Assembly (NCBI RefSeq): GCF_006658505.1
Contig: NZ_VFUZ01000002.1
Span: forward strand, 310,001 to 374,000
Direction: 5' to 3'
DNA length: 64,000 bases
Source: Mesorhizobium sp. B2-4-15
GTDB taxonomy: Bacteria; Pseudomonadota; Alphaproteobacteria; Rhizobiales; Rhizobiaceae
Within the stretch, counting starts at the first letter, position 1. Every line of letters begins with the position of its first letter. This document shows, piece by piece, positions 27,108 through 36,018 of the stretch. The translations under genes were made by a program, and so were the position numbers. Below the pieces are notes generated by a model. It did no database searches. It saw only the letters and a list, made by a program, of their open reading frames with translations, and was not told the DNA's origin.

Positions 27108-27861
27108 GGCGGTCAAACGCCGAAGCAACGCCTTTCAGGACGGCGCCATTGCCGTTGGTGGGATGATTTCGCGCAATCCTGTCCTGGTGGGCGGATCGAC
27201 GGCATTCCTGGTCACGCTGTTTTACGTCTCGGCGAACGCGCTGTGGTATCAGCCTTTCCCGCATGCCGGGGCCTTTTTCGCCACCCGCCACTTCCAGGGT
27301 TTTCCGCACACCGTCGACGAGCCGGAGACCACGATCAACATCGTGCGGCCAAATTCGGCGCCCGCACCGATGAAGGGCGATCCGGTGGTCGAGCAGGTGC
27401 AAGGCATATTGAAGGATCTCGATTTCTATCCCGGCACGATCGACGGCATTTCCGGCCCCAATACGCGCAAGGCCATACAGGCTTATCAGCAGAAGGTCGG
27501 TCTCAACGCTTCCGGCGAGATCGACGCGTTGCTGCTGGATCAACTGGGCGCAACGCCGAAGACCGCTGCCGTACCCAAACCGCAGCCGCGTCCCGACATG
27601 CCACCGGCCGCCCTTCCGGTATCCTTGCAGACGGGCGGCGAACAGACCAACGCCGCATTGCAGGGGCCTGATCCCCGCATCGTCAAGATCCAGGCGGGTC
27701 TGAAAGCCTTCGGCAATGACGACATGCAACTCGACGGCAAGGTCGGCGCCCGGACCAAGGCGGCGATCAAGGAGTTCCAGTCGCTGTTTGGGCTGCCGCA
27801 GACCGGCGAGCCCGACGAGATCGTCTACGTCAAGATGCGCGAGATCGGCCTCACCAATTGA
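27082..27861 (+). CDS. Membrane-anchored peptidoglycan-binding protein (two PG_binding_1 domains)
   Basis: A 259-residue protein with a basic cytoplasmic tail, one transmembrane helix (about 34-55, LVGGSTAFLVTLFYVSANALW), and two peptidoglycan-binding repeats (about 105-150: VQGILKDLDFYPGTIDGISGPNTRKAIQAYQQKVGL; about 195-245: IQAGLKAFGNDDMQLDGKVGARTKAAIKEFQSLFGL). AGGGGACA lies just before the ATG, which is inside the 3' end of the kinase gene. This overlap implies coupled expression of a cell-cycle kinase and a wall-binding membrane protein. Confidence 0.87.
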   Translation: MARSAKQPKAVKRRSNAFQDGAIAVGGMISRNPVLVGGSTAFLVTLFYVSANALWYQPFPHAGAFFATRHFQGFPHTVDEPETTINIVRPNSAPAPMKGDPVVEQVQGILKDLDFYPGTIDGISGPNTRKAIQAYQQKVGLNASGEIDALLLDQLGATPKTAAVPKPQPRPDMPPAALPVSLQTGGEQTNAALQGPDPRIVKIQAGLKAFGNDDMQLDGKVGARTKAAIKEFQSLFGLPQTGEPDEIVYVKMREIGLTN

Positions 27862-27946
27862 GCTCCGACCAACAAGGCCCGAAACGACCGCTCGCCCAGC
27901 GAGGGAAATTTCGATAGATAGCTCCGCCACGCTTTGCGGAGTTTTC

Positions 27947-28294
27947 ATGCGCGTCACATCGGATCTGTGGGTCTCGGCCCTGTTGCGCCGGGTTTTCGGC
28001 GCAGGCGGATTTGCCGCCGTGGTCAATCGCGGCGCGACCGAAGCTGGTGCTGTTTTCGTGCTGGCGCGGGGCCGGCTGGGTGAAATTGCCCTCTACGGGC
28101 CGGCGCCGCAGACAAGTTATGATTCGGCCAAGCCGGACGACCGCTTCTTCAGCCTTCTTGCCGCGGGTGATGACCCAGCCGTGCTCGATGCCCGTCTTGA
28201 ACGGGAAAAGAAATTCGATCCCGACATCTGGGTGATCGAGATCGAGGCCGGCACTGTCCCCGTCGAGGAGCTTATTTCCGTGAAGACGCCCTGA
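27947..28294 (+). CDS. DUF1491 family protein
   Basis: A 115-residue cytoplasmic protein of an alphaproteobacterial family. It starts MRVTSDLWVSALLRRVFGAGGFAAVVNRG and ends with IWVIEIEAGTVPVEELI. No catalytic motif is visible; the fold is likely mixed alpha/beta. GCGGAG is about 7 bases before the ATG. Its last 23 bases overlap the 3' end of the convergent DUF2336 gene. Function unknown. Confidence 0.82.
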   Translation: MRVTSDLWVSALLRRVFGAGGFAAVVNRGATEAGAVFVLARGRLGEIALYGPAPQTSYDSAKPDDRFFSLLAAGDDPAVLDARLEREKKFDPDIWVIEIEAGTVPVEELISVKTP

Positions 28295-29306
28295 GACTTG
28301 GGGCCATGGTTTCGTCGCTGTTCGAGGGCTTGCGGCTGTCGCTGTTTGCGGGCGTGGCTTCGCGGACCATTTTGGACAGCGCTTCGGCTTTCCATCCGCG
28401 CACCCTGTCCAGGGCCACGTCGCGATGCAGCAGGCGGTAGCGGTCGAGATAGGTGCGGATGGCCTGCGGATGCGGGAAAAGGCTGGGATAGACGGCGACC
28501 GTGATCAGAAATGCCCGGTCTTCGCTCAGATCAAGCGAGCGCAGCGCCGCAAGCAGCGGGGCATAGTTCTGGTTGGCGGTCAGCGATCGCGCGGTCGAGA
28601 AATCGATATCGAGGGCATCGGCGAGCGCGGTCTGGAAGAACGCGGCGTTTCCGGTCAGCGCGGTTTCGCGCAGTTTGACATAGCTGTCCGAGCCGGGAAA
28701 CGCGTCGACCTTCGCCGCCAATGCCTCGTCGCCGGTGCGCATCATGGAGCGCAGCCTGCGCCGCGCATTCTCGGCGGCGGTGCCGGGGGACTGTTTGCTC
28801 TTCGCGCTGTCTTCGGCCGCTTCCGCATTTACGACTGCGCCGGTTGGTGGCGCAGGAGGGTGCACCTCCGGATCCCGCACCCGCACCAGTGTCGGCCTTT
28901 CGAGCGCCCTGATCAGATCGGCGATGGTCGGATTCAGGTCCCTGCGGCGCGCGATGGCCCGGGCATGCGGCAGGCCATGCCGGCCGATCAGCGCGATCAG
29001 GTCGATATCGCTGACGGCACGCGAGCGGATGAGCAATGGCGCGGCGATGTCGACCGGCTCCTCGCACAGGCGGCGCACCAGCGCGGCCGGCGCATATTCG
29101 CATTCGGAAAGGGCGGCTGCCACATAGCGTCGCGATTCGACCGACACCTCGTCGAACAAAGGCAGCGTCAAATCCTCGAGCTGGCCGATCTCGCGGCGCG
29201 ACGGACGGGTAAGAGAGCAGAAAGCCGACACCGCGGCGCGGAACAGCCTCTCGGCCTTTCCCGTTTCCGTTCGTATCGCGATTTGCCTGAAGTCCGAAGA
29301 TGACAC
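28272..29306 (-). CDS. DUF2336 domain-containing protein
   Basis: A 344-residue mostly helical protein. The N-terminal region (about 30-190) shows repeated helices such as EIGQLEDLTLPLFDEVSVESRRYVAAALSE and RSRAVSDIDLIALIGRHGLPHARAIARR, the DUF2336 type common in alphaproteobacteria. A disordered Ala/Ser/Thr-rich linker (about 155-185) leads to a second helical half. The start is uncertain because no ATG lies near the front of the conserved part: I chose the GTG at 29306 (VSSSDFRQIAIR); TTG codons at 29351 and 29408 would lengthen it. Function unknown; possible CtrA-type boxes lie upstream at 29416-29447. Confidence 0.75.
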   Translation of the reverse strand: MSSSDFRQIAIRTETGKAERLFRAAVSAFCSLTRPSRREIGQLEDLTLPLFDEVSVESRRYVAAALSECEYAPAALVRRLCEEPVDIAAPLLIRSRAVSDIDLIALIGRHGLPHARAIARRRDLNPTIADLIRALERPTLVRVRDPEVHPPAPPTGAVVNAEAAEDSAKSKQSPGTAAENARRRLRSMMRTGDEALAAKVDAFPGSDSYVKLRETALTGNAAFFQTALADALDIDFSTARSLTANQNYAPLLAALRSLDLSEDRAFLITVAVYPSLFPHPQAIRTYLDRYRLLHRDVALDRVRGWKAEALSKMVREATPANSDSRKPSNSDETMAPSLRASSRK

Positions 29307-29415
29307 GAAGGACACGCCTGATAACAGATACACAGCCTTGATAATGCTCAACCGGGACCGTGTCGGTTTAGCGATTGCCTCGGTCAGAACTTTCTGACCT
29401 GGGAACAAAGATCAA

Positions 29416-29447
29416 GTTAGCGGCGATCCGTTAGCGCTCCGTTAACC
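29416..29447. promoter_or_regulatory. Triplicated GTTA(G/A)C boxes, CtrA-site-like
   Basis: GTTAGCG (29416), GTTAGCG (29430) and GTTAACC (29441) lie in tandem. The last two form TTAG-N7-TTAAC, one base from the CtrA consensus TTAA-N7-TTAAC. They sit between the DUF2336 gene (minus) and a small conserved gene (plus). Confidence 0.4.
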
Positions 29448-29518
29448 CTCTGCCGGCCTTAATGATATTTGGAGGCGTTGCGTTGTGCTCCGGGGAAACC
29501 GAGAGGAATGCGCGAACC

Positions 29519-29704
29519 ATGGGCATGGTACTGTCTTTCGTGCCGCGTGCGGCACCAATCAATCAAGCCAAGCAAACCACCGAAATACCGGCGGCGGTGA
29601 TCATCTTTCCGGGCATCCGTTATGAACGGTCCAATGCCGGGGAAGCGCGGCCTGCCGGCCCTGACAGACCGGGGGCGCCACGGACGCCGGTGCCGCATCA
29701 CTGA
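29519..29704 (+). CDS. Small conserved Rhizobiales protein, function unknown
   Basis: A 61-residue basic protein starting MGMVLSFVPRAAPINQ, with a central AAVIIFPGIRYER segment and a Pro-rich tail (PAGPDRPGAPRTPVP). I recall similar short proteins with the MG-x-VLSFVPR and VIIFPGIRYER blocks in other rhizobia, which supports a real gene. AGAGGA lies 12 bases before the ATG. No signal peptide or membrane segment. Role unknown. Confidence 0.6.
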   Translation: MGMVLSFVPRAAPINQAKQTTEIPAAVIIFPGIRYERSNAGEARPAGPDRPGAPRTPVPHH

Positions 29705-29753
29705 GCTTTGCTGAAGCCGCGGCCTTGGCTGTCACGCTGGCCACGATCGTGGC

Positions 29754-30323
29754 CTAAAAATCCTGCAGCTCGCAGGAACTCTGATCGAGAAAGCGCGACA
29801 CGATCGGCTTCCAGCTGTCGTCAGGCACGAAGCTGCGGATAACGAAGATGCCCTCGTTTATGGGCGCTTCGACGAAGATCGCACCCTGCAGATTTTCGGG
29901 CAGGTCCCTGCGCACGTCGATCATCTGCGCCGGCGTCAGCACGACGGCATCCAGCTTGCCGCCCGTCGCCGTATGGTCGTTGAAGGAATAGACATTGTGG
30001 CCATTGCGGTCATAGACCGACACCGACCAGAAGGGGACGTTTCCCAGCGCCTTGATCCGGACCATCCCTTCCTCGAGGTCGAAACGGCAAGCCGTGGCAT
30101 AAAACAGCGGATCGACGGATTTCACCACCGGCGCGCCGCCCGCCTCGGCATCGAGCCGATTCATCCTGTAGAGGTCCGAGGCCATCGACAGTCGCGACCA
30201 GGCGTCGCGTTCGGAAAACTCGGGCACCAGAAGCAGCACGACGATGTGCACGATGCCGGCGCCGACGATGCCGAGCAGGACGGCATGGAAAAGACGGCGT
30301 AGCGCGGCCCGGAAATTACGCAT
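29754..30323 (-). CDS. DUF1254-type membrane protein
   Basis: A 189-residue protein with one N-terminal transmembrane helix (about 13-34, AVLLGIVGAGIVHIVVLLLVP) and a soluble beta-rich domain (CRFDLEEGMVRIKALGNVPFWSVSVYDRNGHNVYSFND). In larger proteins, DUF1254 and DUF1214 occur in one chain; here they are two genes with this one second. Its ATG lies inside the last codons of the DUF1214 gene (8-base overlap). Function unknown; the pair probably forms one periplasm-facing complex. Confidence 0.75.
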   Translation of the reverse strand: MRNFRAALRRLFHAVLLGIVGAGIVHIVVLLLVPEFSERDAWSRLSMASDLYRMNRLDAEAGGAPVVKSVDPLFYATACRFDLEEGMVRIKALGNVPFWSVSVYDRNGHNVYSFNDHTATGGKLDAVVLTPAQMIDVRRDLPENLQGAIFVEAPINEGIFVIRSFVPDDSWKPIVSRFLDQSSCELQDF

Positions 30324-30900
30324 CGCAGCCGGCCTTCACGATCCTGGGCAGCGAAACGTCCGACAGGCCGGTGCTGCTGGCGATCGGCGTGTCGTAGAAG
30401 GTCAGGACGAAATACATCCTTCCGGAACCGTTGGTCAAAAGCCAGTTGCCGGGCATCGGGTGATGGCCGACCGAAATGATCACCGAATTGTCGGGTTTGC
30501 GCAGCACCTCATAGGACTGAAGCGCGGCAAGTCGCGGTTTGCCTGTCTCGACGACGCCGAGCGATTGATCGGCGGCATAGAGTGTCCAGAACCGTGCTGT
30601 CGGAAATCCGCCCTCGATCTTGTAGGTGCATTCCCGCTTGAGTTGGTCGCCGGCGGCATCATTCTCCGCGACGAAGGACAGGCCCTCGGCGCGGCCGAGC
30701 GCAAGCACGCCCTCGCGCGCCACGCGGGCCTTGGAGTAGGGATCTGCGGCCGGGGTGCCGATGTCGGGGAAGGCGGTCCATTGGCCGATCCTGATCGCGC
30801 CGACGCCGTCCTGGACCTTCAGCGCATACCAGACGCTGGCGCCGCCGCCGCCAATGGCTATGGCAAGCGAAAGCAGCATCAGGAAGGCGTTCTTGAGCAT
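30316..30900 (-). CDS. DUF1214 domain membrane protein
   Basis: A 194-residue protein with an N-terminal membrane segment (MLKNAFLMLLSLAIAIGGGGASVWYAL) and the DUF1214 domain: YSKARVAREGVLALGRAEGLSF, GFPTARFWTLYAAD, and HHPMPGNWLLTNGSGRMYFVLTFYDTP. First gene of the pair with the DUF1254 gene. It may share a transcript with the penicillin-binding protein gene upstream, 111 bases away, but no promoter is clear. Confidence 0.8.
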   Translation of the reverse strand: MLKNAFLMLLSLAIAIGGGGASVWYALKVQDGVGAIRIGQWTAFPDIGTPAADPYSKARVAREGVLALGRAEGLSFVAENDAAGDQLKRECTYKIEGGFPTARFWTLYAADQSLGVVETGKPRLAALQSYEVLRKPDNSVIISVGHHPMPGNWLLTNGSGRMYFVLTFYDTPIASSTGLSDVSLPRIVKAGCDA

Positions 30901-31011
30901 GAAGAGCCGGGTGCATGAAGGATTGCCGTTCGGGGATATCGCGACGCGGGGCCTCGTGGCAAGCGGGCGTGATGGATTTGCCAGTTCGCCTCGCCGGCGC
31001 TCGAGCCGATG

Positions 31012-33165
31012 TCACAGCGCCGAAAGCGTTTCGGGCGTGGCGGGTGCGTCGAGTTTCGGTGCCGCCTGGAACAGCTGCGTCATGTCCCTCAGCGTCTGCG
31101 TGGTCCGGCCGGACAGCACTGGCGGCCTCTCTGCGGCGGCGTCGGCCGCAGCCTGGTCCTCGCTCTTCTTCTGCGCTTCCGCCGCCTTGGCCGCGGTCTC
31201 CTCGTCGACGAACGGTTTGTCGATGCCGGGAATCGGCTTCAGGTCGATGTTCTGGTGCGCGTAGACCATCAGGCGCTGCCACACCATCGCTGGCAGCGAG
31301 CCGCCCGTCATGTTCTTGGTCGGGGTGAAGTCATCGTTGCCCAGCCACACCGCCGCCGTGTAGTTGCCGGTGAAGCCGACAAACCAGGCGTCGCGATAGG
31401 ATTGCGTGGTGCCGGTCTTGCCGGCGACGACGATGTTGGGAATTTGCGCCCGCCGCGCCGTGCCCATCACCGGAACGGCCGCCAGCATCGTGTTCATGGA
31501 TTTCAGCGCCTGCTCGGACAGAACGCGGTGCGGCGGCGGCGCGTCCTTGGTCCAGTCATACACCACTTCGCCGGTGCGGGTGACGAGCTGGGTGATGCCG
31601 TGCCTGGAACCGACGAAGCCGTTCTGCGCGAACACGCTATAGCCCGTCGCCTGGTCCATGACGGTCATGCCCGAGGTGCCGAGCACCATCGTCTTGTGCC
31701 CCTCGAGAGGGGACTCTACCCCCATGGCCTCGGCCATCGCCTTGATCGGAGCGATGCCGAGATGGTCCTTGGCCAGCCGCACCGGCACCGTGTTGATCGA
31801 CTTGGCCATCGCCATCAGCAGCGTGATGTTGCCCGCCGACTCGCCGCTGTAATTGTGCGGCGACCAGCTGCCCCAGCTGATCGGGCCACCTGAGATGACG
31901 GAGTTGGGCGTGAAGCCATGCTCCATCGCCGTGGCGTAGACATAGGGCTTGAACGACGAGCCGGTCTGGCGGAGCGCCTTGGTGGCCCGGTTGAACTGGC
32001 TGGCGCCGTAGTCGCGGCCACCCACGATGGCGCGGACCGCGCCATTGGTCTCGATGACCACAACGGCGCCCTCGGTGACGTTGTACTCCTTGCCGAACTG
32101 ACGCAGGTGGAACTCGACGGATTCTTCCGCCGCCTTCTGGATGTTGGCGTCGAAGGTGGTGTGCGCCACCAGCGAGTGCTGGCCGGGCTTGGCGATCTTC
32201 TTGACCTCGTCGAAGGCCCAGTCGAGGAAATAGTCGGGACTCTTCTGTTCGCCGCGGTCGACGACGTCGGCCGGATGCAGCCTTGCCTGCAGCACCTGGC
32301 CCTCGGTCATGAAGCCGGAATCGACGAGATTGGAGAGCACCACATTGGCGCGGGCGCGCGCTGCCGGCAGGTTGATGTGCGGCGCGTATTTGGTCGGCGC
32401 CTTGAACAGGCCGGCGAGCATCGCAGCCTCGGCGAGGTTCAGGTCCTTGACGCTCTTGCCGAAATAGAAGTCCGCCGCCGCCTCGATGCCGAATGTGCCG
32501 CCGCCCATATAGGCGCGGTCGAGGTAGAGCTGCAGGATTTCCTTCTTCGACAGATTGGCCTCGAGCCACAGCGACAGGAAGGCTTCCTTGATCTTGCGCT
32601 CGAACGTGCGCTCATTGGTCAGGAACAGGTTCTTGGCCAATTGCTGGGTAATGCTGGAACCGCCTTGGACGACAGAGTTCGCTCGCACGTTCTCGAAGAT
32701 CGCGCGCGACAGGCCGAGCACGTCGATGCCGTAGTGGTCGAAGAAGCGACGATCCTCGGTGGCAAGCACCGCCTTGATGACATGATCGGGCATCTCGTCG
32801 ACCGGTACGGAGTCGCGCTGGATAATGCCGCGCTGGCCGATCTCGTTGCCGTAACGGTCGAGAAAGGTGACGGCGAAGTCGCCCTGGGCGCGCCAGTCGC
32901 CGGCCGTATCCTGGAAAGCCGGAATGGCCAGCGCCAGCATCACCACCATGCCGCCGGCGCCAAGCGTGAAGCCCTCGCTCAAAAGTTCGATGATGCCGCG
33001 GCGCCAGCCCTTTAGTCGGAAGCGCCGCGAGAAGATCGTCGCCGCTTCCCAGAACTGGCGCGCCTTGAAGCCGATCTCGTAGAGCGAGGAATCAAGCCAT
33101 GCGTCCAGCGCCAGAAGGCGGGAGGCGATCGGACCTCTTCTCTTGCGCGGTTCAGGACGGACCAT
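31012..33165 (-). CDS. Class A penicillin-binding protein (PBP1A family)
   Basis: A bifunctional peptidoglycan glycosyltransferase and transpeptidase of 717 residues in the inner membrane. A basic cytoplasmic tail of about 65 residues precedes a transmembrane helix (about 66-85). The GT51 domain has ATEDRRFFDHYGID, GGSSITQQLAKNLFL and KKEILQLYLDRAYMGGGTFGIEAAA. The transpeptidase domain has TGSSFKPY (active-site Ser), SIN and KTGTTQSYRDAWFVGFT. The C-terminal 60 residues are Ala/Glu/Lys-rich. The long basic N-terminus and lack of an OB domain set it apart from E. coli MrcA. Confidence 0.94.
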   Translation of the reverse strand: MVRPEPRKRRGPIASRLLALDAWLDSSLYEIGFKARQFWEAATIFSRRFRLKGWRRGIIELLSEGFTLGAGGMVVMLALAIPAFQDTAGDWRAQGDFAVTFLDRYGNEIGQRGIIQRDSVPVDEMPDHVIKAVLATEDRRFFDHYGIDVLGLSRAIFENVRANSVVQGGSSITQQLAKNLFLTNERTFERKIKEAFLSLWLEANLSKKEILQLYLDRAYMGGGTFGIEAAADFYFGKSVKDLNLAEAAMLAGLFKAPTKYAPHINLPAARARANVVLSNLVDSGFMTEGQVLQARLHPADVVDRGEQKSPDYFLDWAFDEVKKIAKPGQHSLVAHTTFDANIQKAAEESVEFHLRQFGKEYNVTEGAVVVIETNGAVRAIVGGRDYGASQFNRATKALRQTGSSFKPYVYATAMEHGFTPNSVISGGPISWGSWSPHNYSGESAGNITLLMAMAKSINTVPVRLAKDHLGIAPIKAMAEAMGVESPLEGHKTMVLGTSGMTVMDQATGYSVFAQNGFVGSRHGITQLVTRTGEVVYDWTKDAPPPHRVLSEQALKSMNTMLAAVPVMGTARRAQIPNIVVAGKTGTTQSYRDAWFVGFTGNYTAAVWLGNDDFTPTKNMTGGSLPAMVWQRLMVYAHQNIDLKPIPGIDKPFVDEETAAKAAEAQKKSEDQAAADAAAERPPVLSGRTTQTLRDMTQLFQAAPKLDAPATPETLSAL

Positions 33166-33372
33166 TCAAAAACCCGGCTCGGCTGTGACGCGACCTGAAA
33201 ACCGCAAGCGGGCAATTTCAGGGCGGCGCCCTGTCCTGACTATTCGTCCATTTTGCGCACGCTCACAAGGGCGGCGAGGACACAGCTGCGAGGTTTGTCG
33301 ATGGAAAGGGCAGGGCAGCTGCCAAGCGGAGCGCCCGCCCGCCAGATTCTCGATCCGGCGGGCGGATGGGTG

Positions 33373-34305
33373 TCAGGCCGCTTCGCGCTTCAGCGCTTGC
33401 GCCATGCAATGGATGCCGCCGCCGGTCTTGGAGATTTCGCCCATGTCGACGGCCGCGACCTCGAAGCCACGCGCCTTGAGCTGGCCGATCAGCGTCTTGC
33501 TGGAGGTCGGCGCGATCACCCGGTCCTTGCCGAGTGACATGAAGTTGCAGCCGAGCGCCATCGTGTCCTGGAAGGGAACGTCGATGATCTCGTGGCCCTT
33601 GCTCTTCAGCCAGTCGACAATGCCTGGCTCGGTGCAGGCGAGGCACACCGCGGTGAGCTTTTCGGCGATCGGCACCACCATCAGGTCGATATGGACGTAG
33701 TATTCGTCGATGAAGGCGATGCGCGTCTCCCAGCCTTCCCTCTCGAACCAGGCCTGCACCTGGCGCGCGCCTTCCTCTTGCGTGCGGGCGCCGCCGCAGC
33801 CGATCAGCACCACGCCGTCTTCGATGACGTTGAAGTCGCCGCCTTCGAAGGTGCCCGCCGTCACCATGTCGTAGATCGGGATGCCAAGTTTTTCATAGGT
33901 GCGGATGGCGGCATAGTTCTCGCCGCGCCGCCACCAGTTGGCCATGGCGGTGATGATCGCGCCATAAGGCGTCATGACGCTGGAATCGCGGGAATAGACC
34001 TGCATCGGCAGCTCCGGCGTCGGCTCGTGCCAATGGATGTTGACGTCGAAATGCTCATAGGCGGCAACCAGATCCTTGTGCTGAGCCTGCGCGATCTGGA
34101 TGTTGCAGGGCGCTTCGCGCAGATGTTTCCGGGACAGCGAACTGGTCGACAGATGACGCAGGAAATTGGGCGAGCCGAGCAGCACGTCGGTCAGCTTGTC
34201 GGTTTCGTTGGCGAAGCCCCAGGCGGTCAGCGGCTTGGTGCCGCCGGCCGGATTGCGGCGCTGCAGAGAAAACGGTTCGGCGACGATGCGATCATGAACG
34301 GTCAT
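33373..34305 (-). CDS. Guanidino-group-modifying enzyme (amidinotransferase / arginine deiminase superfamily)
   Basis: A 310-residue pentein-fold enzyme related to dimethylarginine dimethylaminohydrolase and amidinotransferases, which attack guanidino carbons through a cysteine. Conserved regions are VYSRDSSVMTPYGAII (about 102), TFEGGDFNVIEDGV (about 151, acid pair), EYYVHIDLMVVPI (catalytic His) and KTGGGIHCMAQAL (nucleophile Cys about 302). GGAG lies 7 bases before the ATG. It follows an M20 amidohydrolase gene after 40 bases on the same strand, so both likely act on one compound, perhaps an N-acylated or amide-linked guanidino substrate. Exact substrate not identifiable. Confidence 0.82.
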   Translation of the reverse strand: MTVHDRIVAEPFSLQRRNPAGGTKPLTAWGFANETDKLTDVLLGSPNFLRHLSTSSLSRKHLREAPCNIQIAQAQHKDLVAAYEHFDVNIHWHEPTPELPMQVYSRDSSVMTPYGAIITAMANWWRRGENYAAIRTYEKLGIPIYDMVTAGTFEGGDFNVIEDGVVLIGCGGARTQEEGARQVQAWFEREGWETRIAFIDEYYVHIDLMVVPIAEKLTAVCLACTEPGIVDWLKSKGHEIIDVPFQDTMALGCNFMSLGKDRVIAPTSSKTLIGQLKARGFEVAAVDMGEISKTGGGIHCMAQALKREAA

Positions 34306-34345
34306 GGGGGTTCTCCTCGTGGCTTGTTCTCAAGAGTGGATCGGG

Positions 34346-35935
34346 TCATGCATTGTTTGGGATCCACCAGTCGCGACCGCGCGCGGTGGTGACATATTCC
34401 GGCCAGCGGAAATGGATCGGCGGTTCGTAGTCGCAGAGCGGCGCGATCCAGCTCGATCCACGAACACCGCCGCCGGTGCGGAAAGTGAACTCGTCCATCG
34501 CCTTGTCGCGCGCGGTTTTGTCCTCGATCAGACGGAGCGCCGCCAGCGCGATCGTCTTGGCCGCGCAGGTGACCATGGGATCGATGGTCGCGGAGATGCC
34601 GCCGAGCGCATTCATCACCCAAGCCGGGTAGGGGTGGCCATGTGCCGAACGCAGCGCCGGGCGGGCGACGTAGAACCGCGCTGTCGGCGCGTGCCAGCTC
34701 ATGTCTGTGTAGTCGTCGGAGGTCGAATTGACCTGCGAGGGCGGCAGGTCGCGGCGCAGGATTGCCTCGGCTTGCCTGGGGTCGATCAGCCGCTCCAGCT
34801 CATCGATGAACGGGTTCTCGGTCGCGGTGCCGCCGGCATTGACCTGGATCTCGCGCGCAATCGCCCTGGCGGCCTCGTCCCAGCGCGGCGGACCGACCGT
34901 CGACAGCGCATCATAGGCGATCTCGGCCATGGCGTGATTGGCCAGCCCTGGGCGCGATTTCGACACCCAGTGCCGTTCGTAGCGGCAGCCGCTGACCGCG
35001 GCCGCGGCCTGCGCATTGCGGTCGAGCACGGCGGTGACCTGTTCGGCCATGCCGATGGTCGGCACGCGGATCATGTACTGGATCTCGGCCAGCCCCGCCG
35101 GCAGATTGTCGGCGGTGGCCTGGCCCGCGGTCAGGATGGCCTCGCTGATCGACCAGCCGCCCTGGTGCGGCAGCATGGAGTCACGCAGTGCCTTGGAGGC
35201 CATGTACATCGTCATCAGCGCGTCGTTGGCGCCGGGGGCGCGGACCGCCGAATGCGCCTGCGGGATCGGTGCGCCGTCGCCCGCGGCGCGTGCCCAGTTC
35301 TGAGGCTCGTCGCAGATGAAACGGTAGATCATGGCGTAGGCCGCGCCGCAATGCGTGTCCCAGCGGGCCGTGTTGCAGAGCGGCAGCATGTAGAAGGGAT
35401 GGAAGGAGATCATGCCGGCAAGGCCATCATAATAGCCCCTGGCTGCGTGGATCGGCTTCGACCCTCGCACTTTCTCGGCCGGCTCGCCAGTGAAGCGCAG
35501 CGTGCCTGGAACGCCGTGTCGCTGCATGGCGGCCTTGGCGGCAAGCAGCCCACCGAGGCTTGCCATGCCGAGCCCCGAATGCGGGTCGGTGTGCCCGCCG
35601 GCCTCGACGCCGAGGCCGGGCCGGGGCTGCTTGACCGTCACCGCATCCTGGCAGTTGCCGGGCACGGCGTCATATTCGGCATACATGCCGATCGTCGGTC
35701 CGGCGCCGTTCGTCCAGTGGGCGCAGAACGCGGTCGGCATGCCGCCCGAGCCTTCCTCGACGGAGAAGCCCTCATGCTTCAGCCGCGCCACATACCATGC
35801 CGCCGACTGATATTCGCGCCAGGCGGTCTCGCCGAAATCGAAGATCGTGCGCGTCCAGGCCGACAGCAGCGGCTGGATGCTGTCGATGCAAGCGAGCGCG
35901 GTTTCTTGTGCTGACGTCGTCACGGATTTCTCCAT
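34346..35935 (-). CDS. M20-family amidohydrolase (AbgB-like)
   Basis: A 529-residue zinc-dependent amide hydrolase resembling aminobenzoyl-glutamate hydrolase subunit B and peptidase M20D proteins. It has the N-terminal metal-binding region (GMYAEYDAVPG and VEAGGHTDPHSGLGMASLGG), a GE-P region (TGEPAEKVRGSKPIHAARGYYDG), a dimerisation insert, and a C-terminal SAHGHPYPAW and TRARG-like metal part. I chose the ATG at 35935 over a longer frame that overlaps the divergent LysR promoter. It is divergent from the LysR gene and upstream of the guanidino-modifying enzyme, so probably LysR-controlled. Confidence 0.85.
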   Translation of the reverse strand: MEKSVTTSAQETALACIDSIQPLLSAWTRTIFDFGETAWREYQSAAWYVARLKHEGFSVEEGSGGMPTAFCAHWTNGAGPTIGMYAEYDAVPGNCQDAVTVKQPRPGLGVEAGGHTDPHSGLGMASLGGLLAAKAAMQRHGVPGTLRFTGEPAEKVRGSKPIHAARGYYDGLAGMISFHPFYMLPLCNTARWDTHCGAAYAMIYRFICDEPQNWARAAGDGAPIPQAHSAVRAPGANDALMTMYMASKALRDSMLPHQGGWSISEAILTAGQATADNLPAGLAEIQYMIRVPTIGMAEQVTAVLDRNAQAAAAVSGCRYERHWVSKSRPGLANHAMAEIAYDALSTVGPPRWDEAARAIAREIQVNAGGTATENPFIDELERLIDPRQAEAILRRDLPPSQVNSTSDDYTDMSWHAPTARFYVARPALRSAHGHPYPAWVMNALGGISATIDPMVTCAAKTIALAALRLIEDKTARDKAMDEFTFRTGGGVRGSSWIAPLCDYEPPIHFRWPEYVTTARGRDWWIPNNA

Positions 35936-36018
35936 GGGCCTAAGAAAGCAGTGAAGCGGCTTATCAAAAAGTGATATGTTTTCCCGGCTCGTGCAAATTC
36001 GGTTCACCTGAGGTCCCT

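Noticed and set aside
25644..27128. Minus-strand 494-codon ORF opposite the DivJ-like kinase
   Set aside because: It shadows a kinase with clear H, N and G boxes; no recognisable domain in the antisense translation.
34304..35914. Plus-strand 536-codon ORF opposite the M20 amidohydrolase gene
   Set aside because: The minus-strand M20 protein has family motifs; the plus frame has none and starts within another gene.
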